64,000 nt of DNA from Thermoactinomyces sp. DSM 45892 (GCF_900107305.1 NZ_FNPL01000017.1:1-64000), one strand, 5' to 3'. Shown: positions 8,649 to 18,263, numbered from the stretch's first letter. Program-made: numbers and translations. The notes: generated by a model not told the origin, from the sequence alone.

Positions 8649-9837
8649 CATTTTCCCCCGTATATGGATTGATGATTTGTCCAATATCGGTAATTTCACA
8701 TTGGATAGAGAGTTGGAGCTTTGTTTTCCCCAAAATATTCTCCTTCTTCTTTATAAGATCCCATTCCTTTCCATTTTGATACTTGATTTTTTCTTCAAGG
8801 CCAAACAAGTCCCATCCTTGTCGGACGGATTCTTGATAGAATTCATTCATTTTCTGAAACACTTGTTGCTTAAACGTTTCTTTGATTATATCCAAATTCG
8901 CCAAAGTTAAATCTTCCTTTTGCTCATTGTTCACTATCATGAGCTTTGTACGAATATCCACTTTCCACACAGGCTCACCAGAAACAATATCTAAGTGACT
9001 CCAGACTTTTGGTTTAACGGCTCGAATCGCCACTTTATGATTATGGATCGTCAGCGATTCCATAAATACTTTGCTGTCACCTTTCAAGATAAAGTAATAA
9101 TCCATTTGATCTAACTTTAACTTTCCAATCATTCGGTCATGCTTTAGTATAGCGCCTCCGCTAAAATGGAGATTTCCTTGATTGCCTGAAATATGTTCAT
9201 ATCGACTGGTAGAAGGAGATGGACCAGGCCCATTTAGGCTTATCATAGGCAGAACCGTCAGCTTAGAGGATTCCATATTCTCAACTAAATCTTTCACTCG
9301 AACCCTCTTGCTTAATCGTCCAGTTATTTGGGATTGGATCTCAATAATCGATCGAAGCGAGCGTCCCGGTAGTCTTTCTAGTGGGAGATACGTCATCATC
9401 ACGTCAGACAGAGGTGAATCGGTAATAAATAGGTAAATATTAGAGCGTCTATTATGTTGTTTCTCAAAAAAGTTGAGCAATGAAATGATTCCTTGCCGGG
9501 CATAACGTTCTGTCACGATTTCAGATTGATAGTGATCTGAAAAAAGCTTTCTCGGTAAAAGATTAGATGTTTTCGCCCCTAACTCTGATATATGATCGGC
9601 TTCAACACGGTACGTATACACAGGAGCCTTGATACCGCCCCCTTTTTGGATCGCAACTGCGTCAGGATTTACAATTTGATAATATACAATCTGTTTTCCT
9701 GTATCTGGATCTTGATCCGCTCCTACTAACTCACCGATTGCCAATTGATTCAGCTCGTTTTTATCCCAACATCCGGTCGTACAGCATAGAAGGACGCCTA
9801 TTATGCTGATCATGAATCCTTTTTTTAACTCTTTCAT
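8629..9837 (-). CDS. Spore germination lipoprotein (GerAC family)
   Basis: 402 residues. A signal peptide ends in the lipobox TTGC, followed by WDKNELNQLAIG, the hallmark of GerAC proteins (GCWDxxEL). The start at 9837 overlaps the stop of the A subunit gene (ATGA) and has AAGGAG upstream; a longer frame to 9888 lacks these. The C subunit is a lipoprotein on the outer face of the inner spore membrane, needed for receptor function. Lipidation would depend on Lgt. Confidence 0.9.
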   Translation of the reverse strand: MKELKKGFMISIIGVLLCCTTGCWDKNELNQLAIGELVGADQDPDTGKQIVYYQIVNPDAVAIQKGGGIKAPVYTYRVEADHISELGAKTSNLLPRKLFSDHYQSEIVTERYARQGIISLLNFFEKQHNRRSNIYLFITDSPLSDVMMTYLPLERLPGRSLRSIIEIQSQITGRLSKRVRVKDLVENMESSKLTVLPMISLNGPGPSPSTSRYEHISGNQGNLHFSGGAILKHDRMIGKLKLDQMDYYFILKGDSKVFMESLTIHNHKVAIRAVKPKVWSHLDIVSGEPVWKVDIRTKLMIVNNEQKEDLTLANLDIIKETFKQQVFQKMNEFYQESVRQGWDLFGLEEKIKYQNGKEWDLIKKKENILGKTKLQLSIQCEITDIGQIINPYTGENDGNSSN

Positions 9838-11297
9838 ACTCTTCTCCTTCGTCTTTTTCTCGTGATTTGAGGATTTGTATCCAACCATGGCCGAGGAACA
9901 CGAACAACAGCATCCTTCCAGTCTTTTAATTTAGAGGGAGCTAGTGGGGAGAGGTAAGGAACACCAAATGATTTAATCGAAGCCAGATGTACAATAGTAA
10001 ACAGTACACCGCACAATACACCAAACAATCCCATAAATCCGGCCAGTGACATGTAGATAAATTGGATAATTCGTTGTGTGATACCGAATTTATAAGATGG
10101 TGTCACGAAATTCGAAATAGCCGTGATGGATACGACAATAACCATTGACGCAGCGACTAAGCCTGCTGCAACAGCCGCCTCTCCCAATACCAACGCACCA
10201 ACGATGGATATAGCTTGTCCTGCGATCCGAGGCATACGAAGACCTGCTTCACGCAATACTTCAAACATGACCATCATGATAACGGCTTCTAAAATTGTGG
10301 GAAAAGGAACTCCTTCTCGTTGAACAGAAAGATTGATGAGAAGAGAGTGGGGCAAAAGCTCCTGATGATAAGTAAGAATGGCAATGTAGAGAGATGGTAT
10401 GAGTATAGCCAAAAGGAAAGAGAGAATCCGTAACCAACGAAGGAGAGTAGCAATATGAGCTCTTTGATAGTAATCATCCGGTGTACTAAAGAATTGAAAG
10501 AAGGTAACGGGACCCATTAATGCATCTGGGGTTCCATCAACGAGCACACCCACCCGTCCTTCCAACAGATGAGATGTTAGAACATCAGGTCTTTCTGTTT
10601 TTAACAAAGTGGGAAAAGGGGAGAGTGTTCTATCCTGTATCCACTCCTCTATATAGGCGCTGTCTAAAATACTATCAATCTTGATCGAACGGATTCGCTT
10701 TCGAAATTCATCTACCACTTCGGTTTGAGCAAGGTGTTCTAAGTAGAGTAATCTGACTTTCGTTTCCGTTTCTGTACCAATGATGAACTGCTCAACTCGT
10801 AGATGGACACTTTTTACTCGTTTTCTCAGGAGAGCCAGATTGATTTCAATGCTTTCAATAAACCCTTCCTGTGGTCCTTGAACGGTAGATTCCCTTAATG
10901 GTTCCGTCACATTTCGATGAGGTGCTTTGAGTAAATCCAGTAACAATACTTGTCCGGTTTGTTCGATAACCAATAAACACCACCCACTTAGCAATTTCTG
11001 GATACAGTGGTTTAAATCGGTTGTTTCTTTAATAGAGCTAAGCGGGATTCGATATTTTAGTATATTTATGATGTCATGAGATGATTGTAACTCGTTGCCT
11101 AGAGAGTCTTCGGATAAAAAGTGAAGTAATTCATGTTCAATCTTCTGTCGATTAACCAATGTTTCAATAAAAATACAGTGTCCATGAAGATGAGGTGATA
11201 GAGAAAATACATGATTTACTAGGTCTGGAGGATTTTGAAGGGTGTTCACTATTTGATTTACGAATGTTTTTGGATCGATTTCATTAGTAGATGGCAT
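9834..11297 (-). CDS. Spore germination receptor subunit (GerAA family)
   Basis: 487 residues. A hydrophilic N-terminal domain (about 1-250) has the family run VRLLYLEHLA and the RIRSIKIDSI-type helix, then LEGRVGVLVDGTP and FFQFFSTPDDYY. Several membrane helices follow, with the conserved PFPTILEAVIMMVMFEVLREAGLRMP, all GerA-typical. The C-terminus is basic (RKRRRRRV). First gene of the operon, with GAGGT before ATG 11297. Expression in the forespore under sigma-G is expected from the family. I could not find a convincing sigma-G box in the 150 bp upstream. Confidence 0.92.
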   Translation of the reverse strand: MPSTNEIDPKTFVNQIVNTLQNPPDLVNHVFSLSPHLHGHCIFIETLVNRQKIEHELLHFLSEDSLGNELQSSHDIINILKYRIPLSSIKETTDLNHCIQKLLSGWCLLVIEQTGQVLLLDLLKAPHRNVTEPLRESTVQGPQEGFIESIEINLALLRKRVKSVHLRVEQFIIGTETETKVRLLYLEHLAQTEVVDEFRKRIRSIKIDSILDSAYIEEWIQDRTLSPFPTLLKTERPDVLTSHLLEGRVGVLVDGTPDALMGPVTFFQFFSTPDDYYQRAHIATLLRWLRILSFLLAILIPSLYIAILTYHQELLPHSLLINLSVQREGVPFPTILEAVIMMVMFEVLREAGLRMPRIAGQAISIVGALVLGEAAVAAGLVAASMVIVVSITAISNFVTPSYKFGITQRIIQFIYMSLAGFMGLFGVLCGVLFTIVHLASIKSFGVPYLSPLAPSKLKDWKDAVVRVPRPWLDTNPQITRKRRRRRV

Positions 11298-11486
11298 GTT
11301 TAAATGACCTCGAATTTTTTATACATATTGATGTACATTATCTATTTATTAAGTATTTCCAGTGAGCTCTCGAATATGCGCCAGCGCTTTACAACAAAAG
11401 TATCACTCCTAGACTAATCATGGTTTTCAAATCCCCACAAGGTTATAATGGCAGGACATGATCTTCTACATAAAGAGGTGAATCGA

Positions 11487-12614
11487 ATGAAAATCGTAAC
11501 GATTGAACCAACGCCAAGTCCGAATGTGATGAAGTTAATCATTGAACCTTCGCTTACAAATGGGATTAGCTATAACTTCCGAAAAGAGCAGAAACAATCG
11601 GCTCCTGAGCATATCCGGAAGCTACTAGACGTTGAAGGTGTGAAGGCTATCTTCCAAGTAGCGGATTTTATTAGTGTGGAGCGTCATCCAAAAGTAGACT
11701 GGAAACAAATTTTACCAGATGTACAACGCCTGTTTGGATCAAGGGAGGAGCTTGCTGATGATTCGAAGGGCCAGCATATGGATCAAGCGTTTGCAGAAGT
11801 AAAAATCGAGATCCAAAAATTAAAAGGGATTCCGATTCAAGTGAAGTTAACCAGAGGTACTGAGGAGAAACGGTTTGGCTTACCTGAACGGTTTACCACA
11901 GCCATGATGGCGATTCAAAAAGGGGTTTCCAATTACGTTTATGAACGGAGATGGCTGGAACAGAGTCCGCGATATGGTGATTTACAGGAGATCGGTGCGC
12001 AATTGGTGGAAGAGTTAGTAGCGGCTTATTCTGAGAAGCGCTTATCCATGCTAGTGGATGCTGCTCTTCATCCAGAGATGTATCAAAAGGTGAAAACTAC
12101 TTTCTCGACGGAGCAGGTAAGAGCTGATTTTTCTTCCTCTGAATGGGAAACTCGCTTTGCGGCTCTTGATCAATGGGAAGTAGCTCTTGATGGACTGGAT
12201 ATCTTAGAGAAAGCGATCGAGGATCCTCAAACTTCCATTCGACGACAAGCTGTAGTCATCTTGGGACAATTAGAAGATGATCGAGTGTTTCCGCTGCTGA
12301 TGCGAGCACTGGAAGACCCTTCGGCAGTAGTGCGAAGAACCGTTGGAGACACGCTTTCTGATTTAGGGAACCCTATCGCCATTCCAGCCATGTGCAGGGC
12401 CCTATCCGATCGGAATAAACTCGTTCGTTGGCGTGCTGCGCGTTATTTGTTTGAGGTAGGCGATTCTACAGCCATCCCAGCTTTACAAAAAGCGATTCAC
12501 GATAAAGAATTTGAAGTACAATTACAAGCTCAAATTGCTTTAAAGCGGATCGAAAGCGGGGAAGAAGCAAGCGGAACTGTCTGGCAACAGATGATGCGTG
12601 AGATGGAGAAGTAA
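11487..12614 (+). CDS. CvfC/YpgR-like protein (Nfu N-terminal domain plus HEAT repeats)
   Basis: 375 residues from ATG 11487, chosen for its AGAGGTGA site; the longer frame from 11448 lacks one. The N-terminus (MKIVTIEPTPSPNVMKLII to about residue 85) is an Nfu/NifU N-terminal-like domain. The C-terminal 150 residues form HEAT or PBS-lyase repeats (LEKAIEDPQTSIRRQAVVILGQLEDDRVFPLLMRALEDP and the following copies). The arrangement matches the conserved virulence factor C/YpgR family of Bacillales, whose function is poorly known. A role in Fe-S handling is suggested only by the Nfu-like part. Confidence 0.8.
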   Translation: MKIVTIEPTPSPNVMKLIIEPSLTNGISYNFRKEQKQSAPEHIRKLLDVEGVKAIFQVADFISVERHPKVDWKQILPDVQRLFGSREELADDSKGQHMDQAFAEVKIEIQKLKGIPIQVKLTRGTEEKRFGLPERFTTAMMAIQKGVSNYVYERRWLEQSPRYGDLQEIGAQLVEELVAAYSEKRLSMLVDAALHPEMYQKVKTTFSTEQVRADFSSSEWETRFAALDQWEVALDGLDILEKAIEDPQTSIRRQAVVILGQLEDDRVFPLLMRALEDPSAVVRRTVGDTLSDLGNPIAIPAMCRALSDRNKLVRWRAARYLFEVGDSTAIPALQKAIHDKEFEVQLQAQIALKRIESGEEASGTVWQQMMREMEK

Positions 12615-12620
12615 TGAATC

Positions 12621-12659
12621 AAGACGGCGATCTAAAGGGATTGTCGTCTTCTATTTTTG
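12621..12659 (+). terminator. Terminator after the cvfC-like gene
   Basis: Stem AAGACGGCGATC with GATTGTCGTCTT (G-U pairs allowed), followed by CTATTTTTGTTT. Confidence 0.65.
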
Positions 12660-12747
12660 TTTAGATATATAGAGATCTATTGATGAATGTGATAGTACAA
12701 CCCACAACCCACGTACGCTTTATTAATAAAACAAAGGAGGTGTACGA

Positions 12748-12936
12748 ATGACAAGCAAGAAAGTCCCGGTAACCTTTGTATACGTAAAAAATGAAAAGTC
12801 AAAATCAAATGAAAAATTAAAGGAGGCGCTTGATGCGAAAAATAGAGCGATTGATATCTTTGCACAGTTGGCATTTCAAGCCGTATATGGTGGATCAGAA
12901 GAGGTGAGTGGAGATGAGAGTCGCCTTATACGCTAG
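12748..12936 (+). CDS. Small protein upstream of and overlapping recombinase Rec1
   Basis: 62 residues with an excellent ribosome site (AAAGGAGGTG). It runs about 23 bp into the start of rec1, so the two are probably co-translated. It is basic and charged at the N-terminus (KKVPVTFVYVKNEKSKSN), helical afterwards, with no Cys. Short proteins are often encoded next to large serine recombinases, and some act as directionality factors that allow excision. That role here is inference. Confidence 0.6.
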   Translation: MTSKKVPVTFVYVKNEKSKSNEKLKEALDAKNRAIDIFAQLAFQAVYGGSEEVSGDESRLIR

Positions 12937-14533
12937 GGTCTCGACTGAACAGCAAGCAAGTCAGGGAACGTCCCTAGAAGCACAAGTTGAGATGTGTATG
13001 AATAAAGCTTACTCTCTAGGCTTGTCTAAGTTTGAGATTTATGAAGAAGGAGGCGCTTCTGGAGAAGATATCGACCGTCCAGAGATGAATCGTTTACGAA
13101 ATGACATAGCTAGTGGCAAGATTGCACATGTGATATGTGTACATCCCGACCGTTTAAGTAGAGATATGACCGATAAATTAATTGTTTGTCGAGAGTTTGA
13201 AAAGTATAATGTGAAGCTGGTTTTCTGTGATGCTGAATACCAGGATACTCCAGAGGGACAGCTTTTCTTCAACATGCAGTCATCGATTGCTCAGTATGAG
13301 CTAGCAATGATTCGCAAAAGAACAAGTCGAGGTCGGTTGAAAGCGATAGAGAAACATAAGAAAATCATGCCGATGCGGGTAGCTCCATTTGGCTATGATT
13401 TAGTTGATTCGAGTCTAGTCATTAATAAAGAAGAAGCAAAACTAGTGAAGATGATATATGAATGGTACGTATATGAAAGCTTGACCCTCCGTGAAATTGG
13501 AAATAAGTTAGTTAAATTGGGTGTTACACCAAAAAGAAAAGAGAGCCATAATTGGCATCAATCATCTATTAATCGTATTTTAACAAGTGAAATTTATATT
13601 GGAACCTACTGGTATAACAGGAGAAAGTATCAAAAGATCAAAGGAGAGAAGACCAAGAGTGGTAATCCGAAGAAAACATATGTAGTCCGTGATCGTTCAG
13701 AGTGGGTTCAGGCAGAGGTTCCAGCTATTATTGACCCAGCACTATTTAAACTAGCTCAGTCACAAAGACAGCGCAACTTAACGAATGGTGGAAGTGTTAA
13801 GTTTCAGTATTTGTTAAAAGGACTTATTCGGTGTGGGCACTGTGGGCGTACATGGAACGGCACTACTTACTCTGGAAGAAGAGATAAACAAACAGGTGAG
13901 AAGGGGAAATATAGATGCTATCGCTGTCCAAATAAGAACCCGAAAAGATACGGAGAAGAAGTTTATAAATGTAGTGCGAAAACAATACGGGCTGAGGTAA
14001 TGGAAGACTTTATTTGGAATCTCATCCTCCGCACAATTATGGATCAGGATACGATTTTATCCTGCTTTGAAAAAAATTCGGCTGTCGTTCATGAGCAGAT
14101 TGAGACGATGGTAGAGGCGTTAGCGAAAAGAATTGAGGAGAGGGAAAAAGAAAGAACGAGAGTGAAAACGATGTTTGTTCGGGGGGCGATAACAGAAGAA
14201 GAAATGTATGAAGACTTAAGTAAGTTGAACAAAGATATTAAGAGCCTAAAAAGCGAGCTGCAATCTTTGCAAAGCCGTTTAAATGAAAATCAAGAGAACC
14301 AAGAAGCCAATGAACGAGCTAAACAGGTAGTCACGTATTTAGAAAAGTTGGCCGCTCGAGAGGAAGATATTCCTTTTGAAAAGAAGAGAACTATCATCCA
14401 GACTTTGGTTGATAATATCATTTTTACATTTAATGAAGATAACACTCGCTGTGAAGTAACTTGCATGGGCCATTTAGACATGTTTGTTGAAAACGTTGAC
14501 ATCGTTTCCCGTCTACAATATCAAAAAGTTTGA
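12914..14533 (+). CDS. Large serine recombinase Rec1 (sigK-interrupting element 1)
   Basis: 539 residues from ATG 12914 behind GAGGTGA. The resolvase domain has the catalytic Ser in [11 protein letters not shown] (about residue 10) and the conserved Arg in DRLSRDM. A recombinase domain with GIHTYW/NRR-type features ([14 protein letters not shown]) follows, then a zinc ribbon (CGHCGRTW and CYRCPN) and a long coiled coil (about 395-490) typical of large serine integrases. The TGA stop (14531-14533) lies within sigK sequence, so the last codons of the protein are written by the target gene. It is not closely similar to Rec2 or Rec3. It would catalyse excision of element 1 to restore sigK. Confidence 0.88.
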   Translation: MRVALYARVSTEQQASQGTSLEAQVEMCMNKAYSLGLSKFEIYEEGGASGEDIDRPEMNRLRNDIASGKIAHVICVHPDRLSRDMTDKLIVCREFEKYNVKLVFCDAEYQDTPEGQLFFNMQSSIAQYELAMIRKRTSRGRLKAIEKHKKIMPMRVAPFGYDLVDSSLVINKEEAKLVKMIYEWYVYESLTLREIGNKLVKLGVTPKRKESHNWHQSSINRILTSEIYIGTYWYNRRKYQKIKGEKTKSGNPKKTYVVRDRSEWVQAEVPAIIDPALFKLAQSQRQRNLTNGGSVKFQYLLKGLIRCGHCGRTWNGTTYSGRRDKQTGEKGKYRCYRCPNKNPKRYGEEVYKCSAKTIRAEVMEDFIWNLILRTIMDQDTILSCFEKNSAVVHEQIETMVEALAKRIEEREKERTRVKTMFVRGAITEEEMYEDLSKLNKDIKSLKSELQSLQSRLNENQENQEANERAKQVVTYLEKLAAREEDIPFEKKRTIIQTLVDNIIFTFNEDNTRCEVTCMGHLDMFVENVDIVSRLQYQKV

Positions 14534-14663
14534 GAACACAGGTGAAGACTCAGAAGACCTGATCTCCATTGGAACGATCGGCCTCATTAAAGCAATTGAA
14601 TCGTATCAAGTAGGAAAAGGAACAAAGTTAGCCACTTATGCTGCACGATGCATTGAAAACGAG
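14520..14663 (+). CDS. sigK: sigK segment A (internal piece of sporulation sigma factor K)
   Basis: In the frame open from 14484, the codons from 14520 read [20 protein letters not shown], then [20 protein letters not shown] and AARCIENE. This is the near-identical continuation of SigK (region 2.1-2.2) from the KKFENTG motif to CIENE. The segment is bounded on the left by the Rec1 element and on the right by attL2, after which the frame drifts to an unrelated tail ending at 14723. No start codon of its own is expected. SigK directs the last mother-cell transcription programme of sporulation. The gene can work only after DNA rearrangement. Confidence 0.93.
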
Positions 14664-14685
14664 ATATTGATGACAACAGTGGTGC
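14655..14685 (+). other. attL2, left attachment site of element 2
   Basis: sigK codons ...GAAAAC are followed by the core GAGAT (14661-14665), seven bases and the arm ACAACAGTGGTGC (14673-14685). The arm is the exact reverse complement of GCACCACTGTTGT at 28382-28394 in attR2. The site lies in the IENEILM codons, the place where B. subtilis skin interrupts sigK. Confidence 0.88.
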
Positions 14686-14747
14686 GTTATACGATTCATT
14701 GTTCATTTTTTCACAATATATGATAAGATATAGAAGAGGTGAGGAAC

Positions 14748-14822
14748 GTGAAGAATACACCTATTGAGATGGGGCTATTTTTGCTTACGAAGGAGAGTTC
14801 CGAATCGGATGAAAATAAGTAA
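14748..14822 (+). CDS. Possible 24-residue leader peptide coupled to the YndJ-like gene
   Basis: GTG 14748 has a very good ribosome site (AGAGGTGAGGAAC). The frame ends in TAA at 14820-14822, overlapping the ATG of the next gene at 14809. It could be a leader peptide that couples translation, or the remnant of an upstream gene cut by the att site. No family recognised. Confidence 0.3.
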   Translation: MKNTPIEMGLFLLTKESSESDENK

Positions 14823-16422
14823 ACACATGGTCTGGCATCTGGCTTTGTTTTCTTTGGCTGTCTGTTTTGGAGAGCGCTCGTGGTATTTTTTATTACTTAC
14901 TGCTGCTCAACTAATCTTTGTCCCGCTCGTTTTGCATCTAGTTATGGGGAGGAATTCCTGGTTTGCACGTGTATATCCGTACATAGCATATCCAGCTTTT
15001 CTTGCCATTTTGATACTACATATAACAGGACAGACGAAATGGGATGCATGGCTGTCAGGAATCTATCTAGTCTTTACGATTGTAGTGTCACTATATGGTC
15101 TTACACGATTTTTTAAGCGTGGATTTGCGTACCTAGAGGAATGCTCTATTGATTTAGGAATGATGTATCTTTGTATTGGCGGAGCTTGGTATTTTGCTCA
15201 TGAAGCGAATGTGGAGACAGGATTTTCACCGATTATTCGGTGGTTAACGGGAATTCATTTTCATTATTCTTCGTTTTTGCTCTTGGTTTTTGCCGGTTTA
15301 CTCGGTAGAAAGATTCGATCTCAATCCTCACTATATAAGCTTGTATGTGGGGTTATCTTTGTATCTCCGGTCATAGTAGCTTTAGGGATTACCTTTTCTA
15401 GGTGGTTGGAGTTAGCATCTGTTTTATTTTATATCGTTGGAATTTATGGGGTGATTTATCTTTCCTTCTGTGAAAAATTTGCTAATCGTTTTCAAAGATG
15501 GATGATTCGAAGTTCTTTTTCTGCGGTGGGAATCTCGATTCTTTTTTCTCTTCTTTATGCACTAGGGAATGTTTGGGGACTCTATCGAATCACCATTGAC
15601 TTTATGATTTTGTTTCATGGAGTCATCAATAGTGTAGGCTTCGCGTTTCTGGGGTTAGTAGGCTGGATGTCTCATACTCCAGAATCTCGCTTTACAGGAT
15701 GGGACTTTCCTATGAGTCGCATTCGAGGTGGACGGAAAATTGGAGACGAGATTTGTCAGCAGATAGTGGATCTAAATGAAACGGCTCCGAAAGGGCTTGT
15801 CGATGATGTTCGATTGTTTACGCCTAACGTGGATGTATCTCTACTGTCCCCAACCATCTTGGACTTTTACCAACATACAGAGCGATATCGTTTGATGGCG
15901 AGGATTCATTGGAGTTATTGGTTTACTCCATTTGCCTTCTTCTATCACCTCTTTAGTAGGCGGTTTCAACAGTTGAATTTGCCTATTTCCCGCAAGCCGG
16001 TTGAGATGTTGGGCAGTATATCGCCTATCTCAGAAGAATTAGATGGTAGAGAGAAGCCGCGGGCTTGGCTGAGAAAAGTGGGAGAAGAGGTTATATTCGT
16101 AGCGCTGTATTCGTACCATCAAAGTCAGGGACGGACCTATATGAATATATCACTACCGTTACCAGGGTCCGCGATGATTGGAATTTTGGAGTGGAAACAA
16201 ATGGGGCGTGATTTACAAATTACAAGTGAAGCCTTAATTCCTTCTTCTGATTCAGGGATTTATCTAACTTGTAAGATGTTTACTTGGAAGTTACCCTTAC
16301 GGGAGCGATTTTGGATTAGAGAGATAAAACCTGGGAAAATGGAAGCCCGCCATAAGATGTGGATTTTTGGAGTTCCTTTTTTAAGGGTTAGGTATGAAAT
16401 AGAGAGTAACTATGATAAATGA
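14809..16422 (+). CDS. YndJ-like membrane protein
   Basis: 537 residues from ATG 14809 (AAGGAGAG upstream). The N-terminal half has about nine hydrophobic helices to residue 300. The C-terminal half is soluble, with the YndJ-family runs GDEICQQIVDLNETAPKGLV and DFYQHTERYRL, then ARIHWSYWFTPFAFFYHLFS. B. subtilis YndJ is a membrane protein of unknown function. It is the first full gene after attL2. Confidence 0.72.
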   Translation: MKISKHMVWHLALFSLAVCFGERSWYFLLLTAAQLIFVPLVLHLVMGRNSWFARVYPYIAYPAFLAILILHITGQTKWDAWLSGIYLVFTIVVSLYGLTRFFKRGFAYLEECSIDLGMMYLCIGGAWYFAHEANVETGFSPIIRWLTGIHFHYSSFLLLVFAGLLGRKIRSQSSLYKLVCGVIFVSPVIVALGITFSRWLELASVLFYIVGIYGVIYLSFCEKFANRFQRWMIRSSFSAVGISILFSLLYALGNVWGLYRITIDFMILFHGVINSVGFAFLGLVGWMSHTPESRFTGWDFPMSRIRGGRKIGDEICQQIVDLNETAPKGLVDDVRLFTPNVDVSLLSPTILDFYQHTERYRLMARIHWSYWFTPFAFFYHLFSRRFQQLNLPISRKPVEMLGSISPISEELDGREKPRAWLRKVGEEVIFVALYSYHQSQGRTYMNISLPLPGSAMIGILEWKQMGRDLQITSEALIPSSDSGIYLTCKMFTWKLPLRERFWIREIKPGKMEARHKMWIFGVPFLRVRYEIESNYDK

Positions 16423-16504
16423 TATTCCATAAATTTACACAGATAAATAGATGATGTATAGTAAATACGTACTAAAAAGTATGTAGTGAGGAGCGGGATA
16501 AGAA

Positions 16505-17335
16505 ATGAATCGAATGATGAAGGCAAGCGCGGTAGTAGCGCTCTCTATTTTCTCTCTAGTGGGATGTCAAACACCCACACAAGATGTGAAACAAGAGAAA
16601 GCGAAAGAAGTTGCTTTGAGCGAACAACAAGTAATGGCGGATGTGTGGTTTCAAACAGCAGGAGAAAGCAAAGCTCTCTATTACCAAGGATATAACATCG
16701 GGAAAATGAAATTAGATGAAGCTTTGAAAAAGAAGACGCAGAAGAAGCCTGCGATTGTATTAGATTTGGATGAGACTGTGCTGGATAATAGTCCGTATCA
16801 AGCCATGACGGTCAAAGAGGGAAAAGGATATCCATATAAATGGGACGATTGGATTCAAGCAGCTAAAGCAGAAGCTCTACCCGGAGCAGTTCCTTTCTTG
16901 CAATATGCAAATGAAAAAGGTGTCTCCATTTACTACATATCGAATCGCAAACAAAAGAATCAGCTAGAGGCCACGATTAAGAACATGAAGAACTTAGGAA
17001 TCCCACAAGCGGATACAGATCACGTTTTATTACAGAGCGAGAATGAAAAAGGAAAAGACGAACGGAGAAAGAAAGTTACAGCAGACCGAGAGATCGTCCT
17101 ATTCTTTGGTGATAATTTATCTGACTTCCAAGCATTTGATCAAAAAAATGTAAAAGATCGGAACCAAGCAGTAGACAAGGTTCGGTCGTCATTCGGCGAT
17201 AAATTTATTGTTTTCCCAAATCCTATGTATGGAGATTGGGAGTCAGCTGTATACCAGTATGATTTGAAAAAATCAGATGCTGATAAGGACAAGGCTCGAA
17301 AAGATGCATTGCGTATATTTGAATACAATAAATAA
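16505..17335 (+). CDS. Acid phosphatase lipoprotein, e(P4)/OmpP4 family
   Basis: 276 residues with a signal peptide ending in lipobox LVGC (Cys23). It is a HAD class B/C acid phosphatase: the catalytic DLDETVLDN motif is at about residue 87, GYPYKWDDWI and the Asn/Arg of YYISNRK follow, and GDNLSDF is the Mg-binding motif. Homologues are surface lipoproteins that remove phosphate from nucleotides such as NMN or AMP outside the cell, often as 5'-nucleotidases for scavenging. Strong ribosome site (GAGGAG) before ATG 16505. Confidence 0.88.
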   Translation: MNRMMKASAVVALSIFSLVGCQTPTQDVKQEKAKEVALSEQQVMADVWFQTAGESKALYYQGYNIGKMKLDEALKKKTQKKPAIVLDLDETVLDNSPYQAMTVKEGKGYPYKWDDWIQAAKAEALPGAVPFLQYANEKGVSIYYISNRKQKNQLEATIKNMKNLGIPQADTDHVLLQSENEKGKDERRKKVTADREIVLFFGDNLSDFQAFDQKNVKDRNQAVDKVRSSFGDKFIVFPNPMYGDWESAVYQYDLKKSDADKDKARKDALRIFEYNK

Positions 17336-17360
17336 GCTAGGAATCAGAGTTTAAATCTAC

Positions 17361-17400
17361 AAAACCTCCCCTATTGAGAATAAGAGGGAGGTTTGATTTT
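17361..17400. terminator. Bidirectional terminator between phosphatase and methyltransferase genes
   Basis: Stem AAACCTCCC/GGGAGGTTT with A-rich and T-rich flanks, between convergent genes. Confidence 0.7.
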
Positions 17401-17432
17401 ATGGTTTGATCTAATATGGAAGAAAAATCTAC

Positions 17433-18104
17433 TTACTCAGTGACGAGAATGACTGCGAAGCCATCGTAGCCTTTGCCTCCCACTGTTTGAATGGCTGTGG
17501 AAGTTAAGCGAGGTTCTTTAGCAATCATGTCGAATAATTCACGAGTTCCTTTCACACCAGGGTCTTCACTGTTTTCGTCCACGACTTCTCCCTCGCGAAC
17601 TACATTATCACAGACGATCAAAGTTCCAGGGCGTGAAAATTTTAGGGCATACTGCAGATAGTTGGGGTTGTTTGGCTTATCCGCGTCAATAAATACCATA
17701 TCAAATACGGGGCTTTCCTCTGCTAATGTGGCTAAGGAGTCTAACGCTTCCCCTACTTGAATATCCACACGGGAGGTGAGACCTGCTCGGTCAATATTGG
17801 CCTGAGCAACTTTGGCATGAATAGGGTCAAGCTCTAAACTTACTAGTTGTCCATCTTGTGGCAAGGCACGAGCAAGCCATATCGTACTGTATCCACCAAG
17901 GGTTCCGATTTCCAAGATGCGCTGTGCTCCTTGGATTTTTGCGAGTAGATGAAGGAGTTTCCCCTGACTAGGAGATACATCGATGGCTGGTAAATCAGCT
18001 TCTTCATTTGCTTTTAAGGTTTCTTCTAAGACTTGATCCGATTGTACAAGTAGATTTGAAATATAATCGTCGACTTTTGACCATTTTGTTTGGACATCAA
18101 TCAT
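17433..18104 (-). CDS. SAM-dependent O-methyltransferase (family 3)
   Basis: 223 residues. Motif I is ILEIGTLGGYSTIWLA (about 62-77), followed by LVSLELDP, and the metal-binding Asp is in MVFIDADKPNN. The C-terminal DNV and the overall length fit the divalent-metal class I O-methyltransferases (YrrM, caffeoyl-CoA and catechol O-methyltransferase type). It has its own AT-rich promoter region (18120-18185). Substrate unknown. Confidence 0.88.
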   Translation of the reverse strand: MIDVQTKWSKVDDYISNLLVQSDQVLEETLKANEEADLPAIDVSPSQGKLLHLLAKIQGAQRILEIGTLGGYSTIWLARALPQDGQLVSLELDPIHAKVAQANIDRAGLTSRVDIQVGEALDSLATLAEESPVFDMVFIDADKPNNPNYLQYALKFSRPGTLIVCDNVVREGEVVDENSEDPGVKGTRELFDMIAKEPRLTSTAIQTVGGKGYDGFAVILVTE

Positions 18105-18217
18105 GTGTGAGCCATCCTTTCAAGCCTAGATAGTATGGTACAATATATATTATACTATACAGAAAATATAATATAATATATATTGTTTTTTGTTTTATAA
18201 ATGTTATAGAGAATAAG

Positions 18218-18263
18218 AGTGGACACTACAGGAGTAATCTGCATTACTCCTGTAGTGTCCACT
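18218..18263. terminator. Long 21-bp perfect hairpin after the toxin gene
   Basis: AGTGGACACTACAGGAGTAAT (18218-18238) pairs perfectly with 18243-18263 around a 4-nt loop. There is no T run on the minus strand. It is likely a terminator or 3' stabiliser for the toxin mRNA; its length is unusual. Confidence 0.6.

Larger units (their letters stand above)
1..14520. mobile_element. Inferred right part of sigK-interrupting element 1 (left end outside window)
   Basis: Rec1 runs to a junction at about 14520 where sigK coding sequence begins abruptly at the codon equivalent to IVKKFENTG. The preceding part of SigK (about 75 residues) is nowhere recognisable to the left. If element 1 is intact, its left end and the sigK N-terminus lie before base 1, and everything from the NRPS to Rec1 is cargo. 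Alternatives are a rearrangement that moved the sigK start, or loss of it. Confidence 0.35.

Noticed and set aside
14484..14723. A separate 79-residue gene
   Set aside because: Only the middle part is SigK; the first 12 codons are the tail of element 1 in another frame and the end is element 2 sequence.
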